Shown: positions 51,375 to 60,945, counted from the stretch's first letter. The stretch: 64,000 bases of DNA from Methylobacterium radiotolerans JCM 2831 (GCF_000019725.1 NC_010510.1:80001-144000); one strand, 5' to 3'. Notes: generated by a model from the letters alone, not told the origin. Made by a program: numbers and translations.

Positions 51375-52715
51375 ATGAGCCTGCCCGCGCATCTCGGCTT
51401 ACGCCTCCTCGCGGTCGCCATCCTGTGCTTGGCCGGCGCCGTCGCCTGGACCGGCTGCGCGGCACAGGCGAGCCTGCGGCGGGAGGCCGCGATCTCGGCG
51501 GACCGGATCGCCGCGCAGCTCGCGCGTCAGCCGGGCCTCGGCAGCGCCGGCCCGGTCGCGATGGCCGCCGCGCCGCCGCAGCCCGCACCGGCGATCCTCA
51601 CGCTCCTTCCGGGGATCTGCGCCGACATCCAGCTCGGCGTCGAACCGCCCCGGCGGGTCTGCGGCGACTGGGACGGCCTCGATGCCGCGCCCGCGTGGTT
51701 TCGGGCGGCGCTCGCGGCGGACGCCGCGCTCGAGCCGACGATCCGCGCCGTCGTCTATCGGGAGCGCGCGATCGGCAGCGTCACGTCCTGGCCCGACCCG
51801 ACCGCCGCGGCGGCCCGTGTCTGGCAGCGGGTTCGCCTCGCCGGCGGGCTCGCGCTCGCTCTGACGGCGGCGACACTGCTTCTCAACTGGCTCGCCGTCA
51901 CGCGCCTCGTCGCGCCGGCCCGGCAGATCGTGCACGGGCTGGCGAACGTCGACGCGGCCCGCGCCCGGTCGCCGCTGCCGCGCTTCGCAGCCGCCGAGTT
52001 CGACCGGATCGCCCGCGCCTGCGATGATCTCGCCGACCGTCTCGTCCGCGCCGAGGCCGCGCGCGCGGAGCTGATGCAGCGGCTCGTCACGGTGCAGGAA
52101 GAGGAGCGGCAGGCGCTCGCGCGGGACCTGCACGACGCCTTCGGCCAGTGCCTCGCCGCCGCGGGCGCGCGGGCGGCCGCGATCGAACTCGCCGCGCCCC
52201 ACGACCGCGAGGATCTCCGCGCGGACGCGCGCGGCATCGAGGCCGTGATCGCCAGCATGCGGGAGAGCCTGCGCGGGGCGTTGGCGCGCCTCGAACTGCC
52301 CGATCTCGCCGAGACCGGGCTGGAGGACGCGCTGCGGGGCCTCGTGGCGGATTGGCGGGGGCAGCTCAGGTCCGGCCCGGCCCTCCATCTCGACGTGGCC
52401 GGCGACCTCGCCGACATGCCGGTGACCGTCGCGGCGAGTCTCTACCGCGTCGCGCAGGAGCTCCTGACCAACGCCCTCCGCCACGGGCGTCCGAGCCGGA
52501 TCTTCCTGCGGGTCGTCCGGGCGGAGACCGGAGCGCGACCGGTGACGCTCACCCTGGACGACGACGGCAGGGGCGATGTGTCCCGCACGGCGTCCGGGAC
52601 GGGCCGCGGGCTCGTCGGCATCCGCGCGCGCCTCGCCGCCCTCGGGGGCACCCTCGCGCTGACCGGCACCGGCAACGGGATCCGCGCCTGCGCGACCGTC
52701 CCGACCGCGGGCTGA
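51375..52715 (+). CDS. Sensor histidine kinase, HisKA_3 (NarX/UhpB) type
   Basis: A 446-residue kinase. TM1 is about 8-30 and TM2 about 155-175, with a periplasmic domain of about 120 residues holding Cys82 and Cys96, perhaps a disulfide. A HAMP-like segment follows ('RLVAPARQIVHGLANVD'). The phosphoacceptor is His253 in 'QALARDLHDAFGQCLAAAG'. The ATPase part has 'YRVAQELLTNALRHG' (N box) and 'GRGLVGIRARLAALGG' (G box). Six bases separate it from its response regulator. Confidence 0.92.
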   Translation: MSLPAHLGLRLLAVAILCLAGAVAWTGCAAQASLRREAAISADRIAAQLARQPGLGSAGPVAMAAAPPQPAPAILTLLPGICADIQLGVEPPRRVCGDWDGLDAAPAWFRAALAADAALEPTIRAVVYRERAIGSVTSWPDPTAAAARVWQRVRLAGGLALALTAATLLLNWLAVTRLVAPARQIVHGLANVDAARARSPLPRFAAAEFDRIARACDDLADRLVRAEAARAELMQRLVTVQEEERQALARDLHDAFGQCLAAAGARAAAIELAAPHDREDLRADARGIEAVIASMRESLRGALARLELPDLAETGLEDALRGLVADWRGQLRSGPALHLDVAGDLADMPVTVAASLYRVAQELLTNALRHGRPSRIFLRVVRAETGARPVTLTLDDDGRGDVSRTASGTGRGLVGIRARLAALGGTLALTGTGNGIRACATVPTAG

Positions 52716-52721
52716 GGCGCC

Positions 52722-53381
52722 ATGGCCGCGTCCATCCTCCTCGTCGACGACCATCCGGTCGTGCGCGAGGGCTACCGCCGCCTGATCGAGCGCCAGCCGG
52801 GACTCGCCGTGACGGCGGAGGCGGCGAGCGCGGCGGAGGCCTACCGCCAGTACAAGGCGCACGGGCCGGATCTCGTGATCCTCGACCTGTCGCTTCCGGG
52901 ACCGAGCGGCATCGAGGCCATCCGGCACATCCGCCAGTGGGACAAAACGGCCCGCATCCTCGTCTTCAGCATGCGCACCGGGGCCGTCGTCGCGCGCCAA
53001 GCTTTCGCCGCCGGGGCGTGTGGCTATGTCAGCAAGGCGAGCCCGCCGCGCGAGTTGCTGGCGGCGGTGGCCGCCGTGCTGCGCGGCGAGCGGGCGATGA
53101 GCGCCGACATCGCGCGCGCGATCGCCCAGGACGACGTTGCGGGCGGGCGCGCGGCGGTCGACGCGCTGAGCCCGCGGGAAGTCGAGATCCTGAGCCTGAC
53201 CGCGGCGGGAATGACCGCGCAGGCCGTGGCCGAGGCCCTCTGCGTGAGCCTGAAGACCGTGCACAACAACCTGTCGGGGATCCGCGCCAAGCTCGGTGCC
53301 CGCACCGATGCACACCTCGTCTGGATCGCCCTGGGCGCCGGGCTCGTGTCCCCGCCCGAGGCGCCGGCCGGCAGGACGTGA
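52722..53381 (+). CDS. Response regulator, NarL/FixJ (LuxR-HTH) type
   Basis: A 219-residue DNA-binding response regulator. The receiver has the acidic pair in 'LLVDDHPVVREGYRRL', phospho-acceptor Asp55 in 'LVILDLSLPG', and Lys in 'GYVSKASPP'. The output domain 'LSPREVEILSLTAAGMTAQAVAEALCVSLKTVHNNLSGIRAKLGA' is a LuxR-type HTH. Cognate of the kinase just upstream. The targets are not evident; the following intergenic repeat may be one. Confidence 0.93.
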   Translation: MAASILLVDDHPVVREGYRRLIERQPGLAVTAEAASAAEAYRQYKAHGPDLVILDLSLPGPSGIEAIRHIRQWDKTARILVFSMRTGAVVARQAFAAGACGYVSKASPPRELLAAVAAVLRGERAMSADIARAIAQDDVAGGRAAVDALSPREVEILSLTAAGMTAQAVAEALCVSLKTVHNNLSGIRAKLGARTDAHLVWIALGAGLVSPPEAPAGRT

Positions 53382-53893
53382 CGGGGACCGCGCGCGCACG
53401 CGAACTCCGATCGAGGCCCGCCGCGCCGCAACCGTCGCGGCGCTCGGCGTCGGCGCGCCCTGCGGGCCGGCCTGTCGCTCGACGCCCTGCCCCGCTCCGG
53501 TTCCTGAGGTCAGCGGCGCCAGCCGCGTGACCGCGCGTGCATTGATCTGACTGAGGGCTGATCCTTCCCGACATCCGTCAGCGGGCAGCGCGCCGAGTTT
53601 AATCCGCGCCGATGCGTGCGTGGGGGCACTCCGCGATTGCATGTCGTCGCCTACATTGCCATCGCGGCGGAAAATTACGGCTCCATTCAAGGCTCGTGAT
53701 TTTGCCGAGACTGCGGATTAAACGACGATTACATGCGAACGGCGTCGCTGCTCTTGGCTGGCGCGGAGCGGGCGCACCCGATGCCCGGGTTGTCGCTCGC
53801 GGATCTCCTGCCGGTCGTCGGTTCTCGCCGCGAGGACGGGCGCGTCCCGCCGCGCAGGCACATCAGAGCGGAGATTGAATCGGGAGGCTCGCC
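53382..53893. other. 512 bp intergenic region with a spaced 11 bp inverted repeat
   Basis: No gene can be supported. GTTTAATCCGC at 53597-53607 recurs inverted at 53713-53723, 105 bp apart, in an AT-richer part that probably holds the promoter of the small secreted protein. I see no terminator-like T-tract behind the response regulator gene. Confidence 0.5.
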
Positions 53894-54154
53894 ATGACTG
53901 TCGGAACAACACTGACGCGCGGAGCGGTCATCGGCCTCGTCGCGCCGTTCATCGGCATCCATGCGGCGCTGGCAGCCCCGTTCACGGGGACGGGCGGCGG
54001 CCCTGAGACCACGATCAACGCGCCGTACCGCTCGTCGGTGGGGCAGACGGTGCCGCCCGGCGCGGGGGCCGCGCCGCTGCACGATCCGCGCGAGCGGACG
54101 CGCCGGCAGAAGGACCTCGACGCGGTCCTCGGCAGCGTCTGCGACGGGTGCTGA
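53894..54154 (+). CDS. Small secreted protein of unknown function
   Basis: An 86-residue protein with a signal peptide ('GAVIGLVAPFIGIHAALA', cleavage near 28). The mature part of about 58 residues is Gly/Pro/Arg-rich and ends 'VCDGC' with two cysteines. A GGGAGG box lies upstream of the ATG. Not recognised. It precedes an SMP-30 gene by 55 bp on the same strand. Confidence 0.6.
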   Translation: MTVGTTLTRGAVIGLVAPFIGIHAALAAPFTGTGGGPETTINAPYRSSVGQTVPPGAGAAPLHDPRERTRRQKDLDAVLGSVCDGC

Positions 54155-54209
54155 CACCGTCGCGACAGGTCCGCCTCACTCATCGACTGGCACGAACGGG
54201 AACGAGCAG

Positions 54210-55100
54210 TTGCGTCCTCCACACGACATCCGAATCCTCAGCCAAGTGCGCTGCCACCTCGGCGAAGGGCCGAGCTACGATCCGCGTACCGGGACGGCGT
54301 GGTGGGTCGATATCCTGGAAGCGCGCCTGTTCGAGAAGCCGATCGCCAGCGCCCAGAAGGCGCTGGTCCACGTCCTGCCCGTCCAGGTCAGCGACGTCGC
54401 GGCGATCGACGGCGCCCACCAGCTGCTCTCGGCGGAGGACGGTCTCTATGTCCGGTCGATCCGGGACGGGGACATCCGGATGCTCTGCCCCCTCGAGGAG
54501 GATCTGCTCGACAACCGCTCCAACGACGGCCGCGTCCATCCGAGCGGGGCCCTGTGGATCGGCACGATGGATCGCGACGCCACCAAGGGGCGTGGATCGA
54601 TCTATCACGTGGCCGGCACGAAGGTGCACCGCCTCTTCGGTGGCCTGACGATCCCCAACGGCATCAGCTTCTCGCCGGACGGCGCCACCGGCTACTTCGT
54701 CGATACCGACGTCGGCGTGCTTCACCGCGTGCCGCTCGACCCGAGGACCGGGCTGCCGCGGGGGCCGGTCGCGATCCACTTCGACCATCGCGGCGGCGAG
54801 GGCGCGATCGACGGGGCCGCCGTCGATGCCGAAGGCCTGATCTGGACGGCGCGCTTCGGCGCCGGCTGCCTCGACGCCTACAGCCCCGCGGGCGAGCGGG
54901 TCCGCACCGTCTCGGTGCCGATGCGGCAACCGACCTGCCCGACCTTCGCGGGCCGCGACCTCGACCGCCTGCTGGTCACGTCCGCCTACGAGGGCATGGA
55001 CGCGGCGGACCGCGCCGAGGATCCGGAGCACGGCCGAACCATCCTGATCGACGTGGGCGCGCGGGGGCTGCTGGAGCCGGCCTTCCGGCTCTGCGCCTGA
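54210..55100 (+). CDS. SMP-30/gluconolactonase/LRE family protein
   Basis: A 296-residue six-bladed propeller hydrolase of the SMP-30 type that opens sugar lactones with a divalent metal. 'CHLGEGPSYDPRTGTAWWVDI' carries the metal-binding Glu, 'NDGRVHPSGALWIGTMD' the Asn and catalytic-region Asp, and 'IPNGISFSPDG' and 'IDGAAVDAEGLIWTARF' the other metal ligands. The start is TTG at 54210, the only codon giving the full first blade. Likely cytosolic lactonase of a sugar-acid pathway. Confidence 0.9.
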   Translation: MRPPHDIRILSQVRCHLGEGPSYDPRTGTAWWVDILEARLFEKPIASAQKALVHVLPVQVSDVAAIDGAHQLLSAEDGLYVRSIRDGDIRMLCPLEEDLLDNRSNDGRVHPSGALWIGTMDRDATKGRGSIYHVAGTKVHRLFGGLTIPNGISFSPDGATGYFVDTDVGVLHRVPLDPRTGLPRGPVAIHFDHRGGEGAIDGAAVDAEGLIWTARFGAGCLDAYSPAGERVRTVSVPMRQPTCPTFAGRDLDRLLVTSAYEGMDAADRAEDPEHGRTILIDVGARGLLEPAFRLCA

Positions 55101-55176
55101 CCCAGCGGATCCGGCCGGAACCCGTTCCTCGCGCGCCCTCGGCCCGGGCGTCGGAGCCCGACCCTCAGGAGATTCC

Positions 55177-57006
55177 ATGACCGACGCGGGCGAGCGCCCC
55201 TATCAGCCCATCGAAGCCTACGCCCTCCTCAGCAACTGCGAGGGGTGCGCGCTCGTCGCCCGCGACGGGTCGATCGACTGGGCCTGCCTGGAGCGCTTCG
55301 ACGCCGACCCGGCCTTCTCCCGGCTGCTCGACCGCCGGCGTGGCGGCCATTTCTCCATCCGCCCCGAGGGGCGGTACGAGACGACGCGGCAGTACCTGAG
55401 CCGCAGCAACATCCTGGAGACCACCTTCACCACGCCGGACGGCTTCGTGACCCTGCACGACTTCATGGTCGGGCCGGAGGGCGGCCCGGACCGGCCCCGG
55501 TTGGTCCGGCACGTCAGCGGCGTGTCGGGCCGCGTCCCGATGGCGGTCGCCTACCGGCCGCTGGCGGGCTTCGCCGAGGCCGTCGCGCCCCCGGAGATCG
55601 CGGACGGGCGGGTGACGGCACCGGGATGCCCGGGCCTCGTCGCGGATGTCGAGTTCGTGCGGGACGGGACCGGCGCCGCGGCGCGGTTCGTCCTGGAGGG
55701 CGGGCAGGCGCGGAGCTTCAGCCTCTACGGCGATGCCCTGCCGGACGCGCCGCCGGCCGCGCGCGACCTGATGGAGCGGACGCGCAGCGCCTGGGTGCTG
55801 TGGACGCAGGACGCCGCCTATACCGGGCCGCTCGCGGACGAGCTGATCCGGTCGGCGCTCGTGCTCAAGGCGCTGACCTACGCGCCGACCGGCGCGATGG
55901 TGGCGGCGGCCACGACCTCGCTGCCGGAGGAGATCGGCGGGATCCGCAACTGGGATTACCGGTTCTGCTGGATCCGCGACGCGTGCCTGTCCTTCTACGT
56001 CCTGAAGAAGTTCGGCATGCTGCGCGAAGCCGAGGCCTTCTTCGGGTTCGTGGCCGAACTCTGCGCGCGGGCGAAGGGGCGGCTGCGGCCGCTCTACAGC
56101 GTCTCGGGCGAGGCCGATCTCACCGAGGCCACGATCGCGCATTTCGAGGGCTGGCGGGGCAGCGCGCCGGTTCGGGCGGGCAACGAGGCCGCCGAGCAGC
56201 ATCAGGCCGACGCGTACGGACAGGTGCTCGACCTGCTCTACCTCTACACACGCCTGGGCGGCACGCTCCCGGACGCGATGCACGGGCACGGCGCCCGGCT
56301 GGCCGACATCTCCGCCGCGCACTGGCACCGGCCCGACGCGGGCCTCTGGGAGCCGCGCAAGCCCGAGCAGCGCTACCTCCACGCGGCGATCATGAACTGG
56401 GTCGCCCTGGACCGGGCGATCCGCCTGTTCGGCCCGCGCGAGACCTGGTGCCGGGAGCGCGACCGGATCGTCGCGTGCGTGAACGGCCCGGGGATCCACC
56501 GGGACGGCTACTACCCGCAATACCTCGGCGGGGACGACGTCGATGCCGCCCTGCTGATGGCGCCCATGGTCGGCTTCCCGGTCGACGAGGCCGCCTTCGC
56601 CCGGACCGTGGACGTCGTCATCGAGCGCCTCGGGCACGGCCACCTCGTCTACCGCTACCGCAACGGCGACGGCCTGCCCGGCCACGAGGGCACGTTCCTG
56701 CTCTGCGCCTTCTGGCTGGTCGACGCGCTGCTCTGGCTCGGCCGGGACGCGGAGGCGCGGCTGCGCTTCAACGCCCTGCGCGCCCTCCAGAACGACGTCG
56801 GGCTCTACGCCGAGGAGGTCGCGCCGGACGGCGCGTTCCTGGGGAACTTCCCGCAGGCGTTCAGCCATCTCGGCTTCATCCACAGCGCCCTGATGCTCGA
56901 CCTGTTCGACCACGGCGGCCGCGCGGCGGTGCAGGGCACCTACGCCGACCGGTCCCTGCGCGAGACGGCGCTGCGCCGGAGCCCGACCCTGGGCGGGCCC
57001 GCCTGA
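55177..57006 (+). CDS. Glycoside hydrolase family 15 (glucoamylase/trehalase-type)
   Basis: A 609-residue GH15 enzyme of the bacterial type without signal peptide: N-terminal beta-sandwich ('LLSNCEGCALVARDGSIDWACLERFD', about 18-43, interrupted by variable residues), then an (alpha/alpha)6 barrel. 'IRNWDYRFCWIRDACLSFY' is the conserved substrate-binding block, and 'GLPGHEGTFLLCAFWLVDAL' carries a catalytic glutamate. Substrates in this group include trehalose and alpha-glucans. It follows the SMP-30 gene by 76 bp, and both may serve sugar or compatible-solute metabolism. Confidence 0.92.
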   Translation: MTDAGERPYQPIEAYALLSNCEGCALVARDGSIDWACLERFDADPAFSRLLDRRRGGHFSIRPEGRYETTRQYLSRSNILETTFTTPDGFVTLHDFMVGPEGGPDRPRLVRHVSGVSGRVPMAVAYRPLAGFAEAVAPPEIADGRVTAPGCPGLVADVEFVRDGTGAAARFVLEGGQARSFSLYGDALPDAPPAARDLMERTRSAWVLWTQDAAYTGPLADELIRSALVLKALTYAPTGAMVAAATTSLPEEIGGIRNWDYRFCWIRDACLSFYVLKKFGMLREAEAFFGFVAELCARAKGRLRPLYSVSGEADLTEATIAHFEGWRGSAPVRAGNEAAEQHQADAYGQVLDLLYLYTRLGGTLPDAMHGHGARLADISAAHWHRPDAGLWEPRKPEQRYLHAAIMNWVALDRAIRLFGPRETWCRERDRIVACVNGPGIHRDGYYPQYLGGDDVDAALLMAPMVGFPVDEAAFARTVDVVIERLGHGHLVYRYRNGDGLPGHEGTFLLCAFWLVDALLWLGRDAEARLRFNALRALQNDVGLYAEEVAPDGAFLGNFPQAFSHLGFIHSALMLDLFDHGGRAAVQGTYADRSLRETALRRSPTLGGPA

Positions 57007-57074
57007 CCGCCGCGCGTTCCGCCCTGCCCGCCTCACCACCCGCCTCGCCACCCGCGTCGCTACCTGGAGTGCCC

Positions 57075-57587
57075 ATGTCCCGATTGAGCCGTCACGAAGC
57101 CCGTCTCCTGAGCGTCGACGAGGCCGATCTCGTCGCGCGCTCGCATCATCCCAGGCTCGCCGAGGCCGATGACGGCGGCTTGGCGGAGCTGGTCGCGCGT
57201 CTTCGGGAAAGCCGGGACCGCGCGCGGCATATCTCCCGCCGGCAGCGCCGCGAGCTGCGCGGCAAGGCCGACCCGTCCGGCGCGCGGGCCGCGACGGACA
57301 ACACCGGGACACGCCGGAAGGCCGCGGTGCTGGCGGCCGCGGTGAAGCGCGCCAGCAAGGAGAGCGAGCGCAGGCGCAACGCCCGGGCGCGCGGTCGCCT
57401 GGTCACGAGCTCCCGCAGGGCGCTGGCGATGAAGCAGGCCGCCGGCGATCCCGGTCCCGCGCGGCCGTCCACGCGCGAAGCGCACGATGGCATGCGGCCC
57501 GTGCCCAACGACGGCCTCGCACCGTCGGGCGCCCTCGACAGTGCGGGCCATGAGATCGCGCGGCGGCGCGGCGGCGGACCGCGGTAG
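57075..57587 (+). CDS. Basic helical protein of unknown function
   Basis: A 170-residue, Arg/Ala-rich protein. 'LVARLRESRDRARHISRRQRRELRGKADP' and 'KAAVLAAAVKRASKESERRRNARARGRLV' are likely long charged helices, followed by a disordered tail. It is not an evident DNA-binding family. ATG 57075 has GGAG upstream. Located 68 bp after the GH15 gene on the same strand. Conserved helices and codon pattern suggest it is real. Confidence 0.55.
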   Translation: MSRLSRHEARLLSVDEADLVARSHHPRLAEADDGGLAELVARLRESRDRARHISRRQRRELRGKADPSGARAATDNTGTRRKAAVLAAAVKRASKESERRRNARARGRLVTSSRRALAMKQAAGDPGPARPSTREAHDGMRPVPNDGLAPSGALDSAGHEIARRRGGGPR

Positions 57588-57838
57588 CGCCGGACCCGGC
57601 CGGCCCGAGCGGGCGCTCCGGGCCGAGCCCTGCTCCCCCCCGGCGTCCGCCTCCGCGGCATCTCACCGGGAGCGGACGGGCCGGAGCGGATCTCGCGAGG
57701 TCCCGCTCCAGGCTCCCTGTCGAAGAGCGCGACCGCGCCCAAGGACGGAGCGACAGGGGTCGTCAGTCCTGGCAGGGTGGGATCCGTTCGCGGCCCTGGG
57801 CCGATGCAGAGCGCGCACCGACAGGTGCGGGCACGAGG

Positions 57839-58057
57839 ATGTCGTCGATGCGGGGCGCCGCGCTGGTTTTCGGAACACTTCTCGTCATCGCGACCTTCGT
57901 GTGGTTCATGTACTTCGTCCCTCTGGGATGCGCGATGAACACGACGGGATGCCGGGAGACGTTCACCGTCTGGAGCGGCGGCGGCCTGGTCCATTTCTGG
58001 GCCCCGCTCCTTGTCGCAGCCTCGGCGATCGTCTTCGGATTGTCGGGCTCCAGGTAG
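57839..58057 (+). CDS. Small two-helix membrane protein of unknown function
   Basis: A 72-residue protein with two hydrophobic helices (about 7-28 and 50-68) and a short loop with two cysteines ('CAMNTTGCRE'). An ACGAGG box precedes the ATG. No family recognised. Flanked by about 250 bp of non-coding sequence on both sides. Confidence 0.5.
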   Translation: MSSMRGAALVFGTLLVIATFVWFMYFVPLGCAMNTTGCRETFTVWSGGGLVHFWAPLLVAASAIVFGLSGSR

Positions 58058-58308
58058 ATTGGCGGTGTCATCGTCCCTCGATGGATGCGCACCGATCTCG
58101 ACAGTCGTCGACGGATCTGTTCGGGAGCGATGAGGCGATCGTCGATGTCGTGGCGGGCGATGCGGCCGGGATCATCGCGATGGCCGGGCAGACGTTCCGG
58201 TGATCTTGCTCGCGGGTCACAGCCCGGCGTGCCGGCGCGAGCGGCCGATATCGGCGGTGGCAACCTGGTCCACCGGACGGTGTTGGGTCCCCCGGAGGTC
58301 GTTTCGGT

Positions 58309-59505
58309 ATGGCGCGTCGCATCCTGGTCACCGGCGCCAGCATCGCCGGCAACACGGCGGCCTGGTGGCTCGGCCGCAGCGGCTTCGACGTGACCGTGGT
58401 CGAGCGCGCGCCCGCCTTCCGGGATGGTGGGCAGAACATCGACGTGCGCGGCGTCGGTCGCACGGTGCTGCGCCGGATGGGCCTGGAGCGGGCCGCCCTC
58501 GACAGCGGTACCGGCGAGGAGGGGACGGCCTGGATCGACGGTCAGGGGCGGGTCGCCGCGCGATTCGACGTCGCCGGGTCCGCGGGCGATGGCCCGACCG
58601 CCGAGATGGAGATCCTGCGCGGCGACCTGGCCCGCCTTCTCTACGAGCCGGCCCGGGAGCGGGCCCGCTACCGCTTCGGCGACCGCGTGGCCCGCGTCGC
58701 GGAGGACGAGGACGCGGTCGCCGTCACCTTCGCGAACGGCGCGACGGAACGCTACGACGCGGTGATCGTGGCCGAGGGCGTCGGCTCATCGACCCGCGAG
58801 CTCGTCTTTCCCGGGGAGAATGCGCCGCGCTGGATGGATCTGACCATCGCCTACTTCACCATTCCCCGAACCCCCGACGACGACCGGATGTGGCGCTGGT
58901 TCAACGCGAGGGGCGGCCGCAGTATCTCGCTGCGGCCGGACCAGCACGGCACCACGCGCGCGATGCTGACGCTCCGTCAACCGCCCGGCGGCGAGCAGGA
59001 ATGGGATATCGCCCGGCAGAAGGCGTTCCTGCGGGCGCGTTTCGAGGGCGCCGGGTGGCAAGCCGAGCGCGTCGTGGCTGGTCTGGACGGGGCGGACGAT
59101 CTCTACCTCGACGTCCTGCGCCAGGTGCGGATGAAGCGCTGGTCGTCCGGCCGCGTCGCGCTGACCGGCGACGCGGCTTGGTGCGCGACGCCGCTCGCGG
59201 GAATCGGAACGACGCTGGCGGTCACCGGCGCCTGCGTGCTGGCCGGCGAGCTGGCCCGCGCCGACACGGTCGGGGCCGCGTTCGCGGCGTACGAACGGGC
59301 GATGCGCCCGTATGTCGAGCGGGCGCAGAGTGTTCCCAAGCTCGCGCCGAAGCTCATGAACCCGCGGACGCGGACCGGCATCCGTCTCCTCCACGCGGCC
59401 CTGAACGTCGCGAGTCGGCCCGTGGTTCGCCGCGTCACCGCGAAGCTGTTCGACGGGCGATCCGAGGAGCCCGATCTCTCCGCTTATCTCGGTCGATCGG
59501 CTTGA
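58309..59505 (+). CDS. FAD-dependent monooxygenase (TetX/UbiH-like)
   Basis: A 398-residue flavoprotein monooxygenase. The FAD motif is 'VTGASIAGNTAAWWLGRSG' (7-25). 'GGQNIDVRGVGRTVLRRMG' is the flavin ring segment, 'VIVAEGVGSSTRELVF' the DG-like motif (here EG), and 'VALTGDAAWCATPLAGIGTTLAVTGA' the GD motif. This pattern is seen in enzymes hydroxylating aromatics or antibiotics. ATG 58309 with GGAGG upstream. It stands alone. Not closely similar to the monooxygenase at 9.4-10.6 kb. Confidence 0.87.
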   Translation: MARRILVTGASIAGNTAAWWLGRSGFDVTVVERAPAFRDGGQNIDVRGVGRTVLRRMGLERAALDSGTGEEGTAWIDGQGRVAARFDVAGSAGDGPTAEMEILRGDLARLLYEPARERARYRFGDRVARVAEDEDAVAVTFANGATERYDAVIVAEGVGSSTRELVFPGENAPRWMDLTIAYFTIPRTPDDDRMWRWFNARGGRSISLRPDQHGTTRAMLTLRQPPGGEQEWDIARQKAFLRARFEGAGWQAERVVAGLDGADDLYLDVLRQVRMKRWSSGRVALTGDAAWCATPLAGIGTTLAVTGACVLAGELARADTVGAAFAAYERAMRPYVERAQSVPKLAPKLMNPRTRTGIRLLHAALNVASRPVVRRVTAKLFDGRSEEPDLSAYLGRSA

Positions 59506-59684
59506 GCCGACAGCGCGGCACCCGCGCGCCGCACGGTTTTACCGCGAGCGCTCGGATCTCCGCGGCCCGGCGCGCTGCGGGCTCTGACCCGGGGCTGGTG
59601 CGCGACACAGTCTGTTGTCGGCGCCGCCCGTGCCGGCACGCAGGTCAGTGCCGGCACGCGACAATCCTCTCCATCCCCGTGAGA

Positions 59685-60455
59685 TCAATGCCCGGTCTTT
59701 CGTGAATCGGATCCCTGCCGGGTCCCGACGCGCGCGAGCATGTCGAGGGCGTCACCGATCGCCGCGAACGCCGCGGTGTTGTCGAAGATGCACCACGCGC
59801 GACGGCCGAGGGCCTCGTGCTCTTCGAGGCGCTCGGCGATCCGGGACAGGACGCGCGGTTCGTACGCCGAGTGGTACATCCGCGGCGAGCCGTGGAGCCG
59901 GTAGTAGACGAGGTCCGGCCAGCCGCCGGGCACAGCGGCGTTCCGGACCGGCGCGGGGTCGGCCGCGACGCGGGCGATCGCGAGGCCGACGAGCAGGCGA
60001 TCGACATCCTGGGTGAACCACGTGGCGTGGCGCGGCTCACAGACGATGTCGCCCGGGAAGCGCCGCCGGAATTCCGTCAGGAAGGACGCCGCGGACGGGC
60101 TGTCGAAGGCCAGACTCGGCGGGAGCTGGAGCAGCAGCGGCCCGAGCCTCGTCCCGAGACCTGCGACCTCACCGAGGAAGCGCGCGAGGGGCTCGTCCGC
60201 TCCGATGAGGCGCCGCTCGTGCGTGACCGATCGCGGCACCTTCACGGCGAAGCGGAACCCGTCCGGCACCGCCGCGGCCCACTTCGCGTACGTCGTCACC
60301 CGATGGGGCCGATAGAAGGAGGAGTTGATCTCGACGGCGGGAAAGCGCTGTGCGTACCGCTCCAGGTGGCTGCCCGCCTCTGGAAATCGCGGCGCGTAGG
60401 TCTTGGGCAGGCTCCAGCCCGCGGTACCGACGGCGATGGCGTCTGATGGATGCAT
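59685..60455 (-). CDS. DUF72 family protein (YecE)
   Basis: A 256-residue TIM-barrel protein of the YecE/DUF72 family. 'GTAGWSLPKTY', 'VEINSSFYRPHRVTTYAKWAAAVPDGFRFAVKVPRSVTHE', 'LLLQLPPSLAFD', 'CEPRHATWF' and 'YYRLHGSPRMYHSAY' are its conserved strands. The biochemical role is unknown, with proposed links to nucleotide or DNA repair. Its ATG at 60455 lies in the start region of the divergent DUF4186 gene. Confidence 0.92.
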   Translation of the reverse strand: MHPSDAIAVGTAGWSLPKTYAPRFPEAGSHLERYAQRFPAVEINSSFYRPHRVTTYAKWAAAVPDGFRFAVKVPRSVTHERRLIGADEPLARFLGEVAGLGTRLGPLLLQLPPSLAFDSPSAASFLTEFRRRFPGDIVCEPRHATWFTQDVDRLLVGLAIARVAADPAPVRNAAVPGGWPDLVYYRLHGSPRMYHSAYEPRVLSRIAERLEEHEALGRRAWCIFDNTAAFAAIGDALDMLARVGTRQGSDSRKTGH

Positions 60456-60467
60456 GGAATACCGCTC

Positions 60468-60881
60468 ATGGCCGAAGCCATGCCGGCCCGACCGGCGATC
60501 GGTAGACCGGGACCTGCGCGCATGCGAGCGCTCGACGAGGTGTTCGACCGTCTCCCGCACTCCGCGTTCCGTCGACGATTCCGGCTGGCGCCCGCCGATC
60601 GCGCTTATCTCCGGGCGAAGGGGCTCCCGACGGTCCTGGACCATGCGCGGGACTTCGTGCGGCGACGCCTCGCGCCCGCCGAGCCCAGGAACGACGGCAA
60701 GCAGACGCCCTTCCGCGGCCACCCCGTCTTCACAGCGCAGCACGCGTCGGCAACCTGCTGCCGCGGCTGTCTGGCCAAGTGGCACGCGATTCCCGCGGGC
60801 CGGGAATTGACCGCGGCCGAGCAGGCCCACGCGGTCGCGGCGATCGCGCGCTGGCTGCGCTCCCAGGACGTCGAGGCCTGA
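60468..60881 (+). CDS. DUF4186 family protein
   Basis: A protein of about 137 residues. The conserved core is 'RLPHSAFRRRFRLAPADRAYLRAKGL', 'HARDFVRRRLAP', 'NDGKQTPFRGHPVFTAQHASATCCRGCLAKWHAIPAGRELT', with a CC-x2-C and histidines that may bind metal. Start choice is open (ATG 60450, 60468 or 60522). The first would overlap the divergent YecE start. Function unknown. The close divergent pairing with YecE suggests a common task or shared promoter. Confidence 0.85.
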   Translation: MAEAMPARPAIGRPGPARMRALDEVFDRLPHSAFRRRFRLAPADRAYLRAKGLPTVLDHARDFVRRRLAPAEPRNDGKQTPFRGHPVFTAQHASATCCRGCLAKWHAIPAGRELTAAEQAHAVAAIARWLRSQDVEA

Positions 60882-60945
60882 GGCGCGCCCGAGCCCGGGC
60901 GCTGCCGCCGGGCGCCGCGATTCCCGACACGCCCGCCGAAGCGGT

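Noticed and set aside
58081..58203. Short plus-strand frame of about 40 codons before the second flavin monooxygenase
   Set aside because: Too short, without clear ribosome site or family; could be real but cannot be supported.
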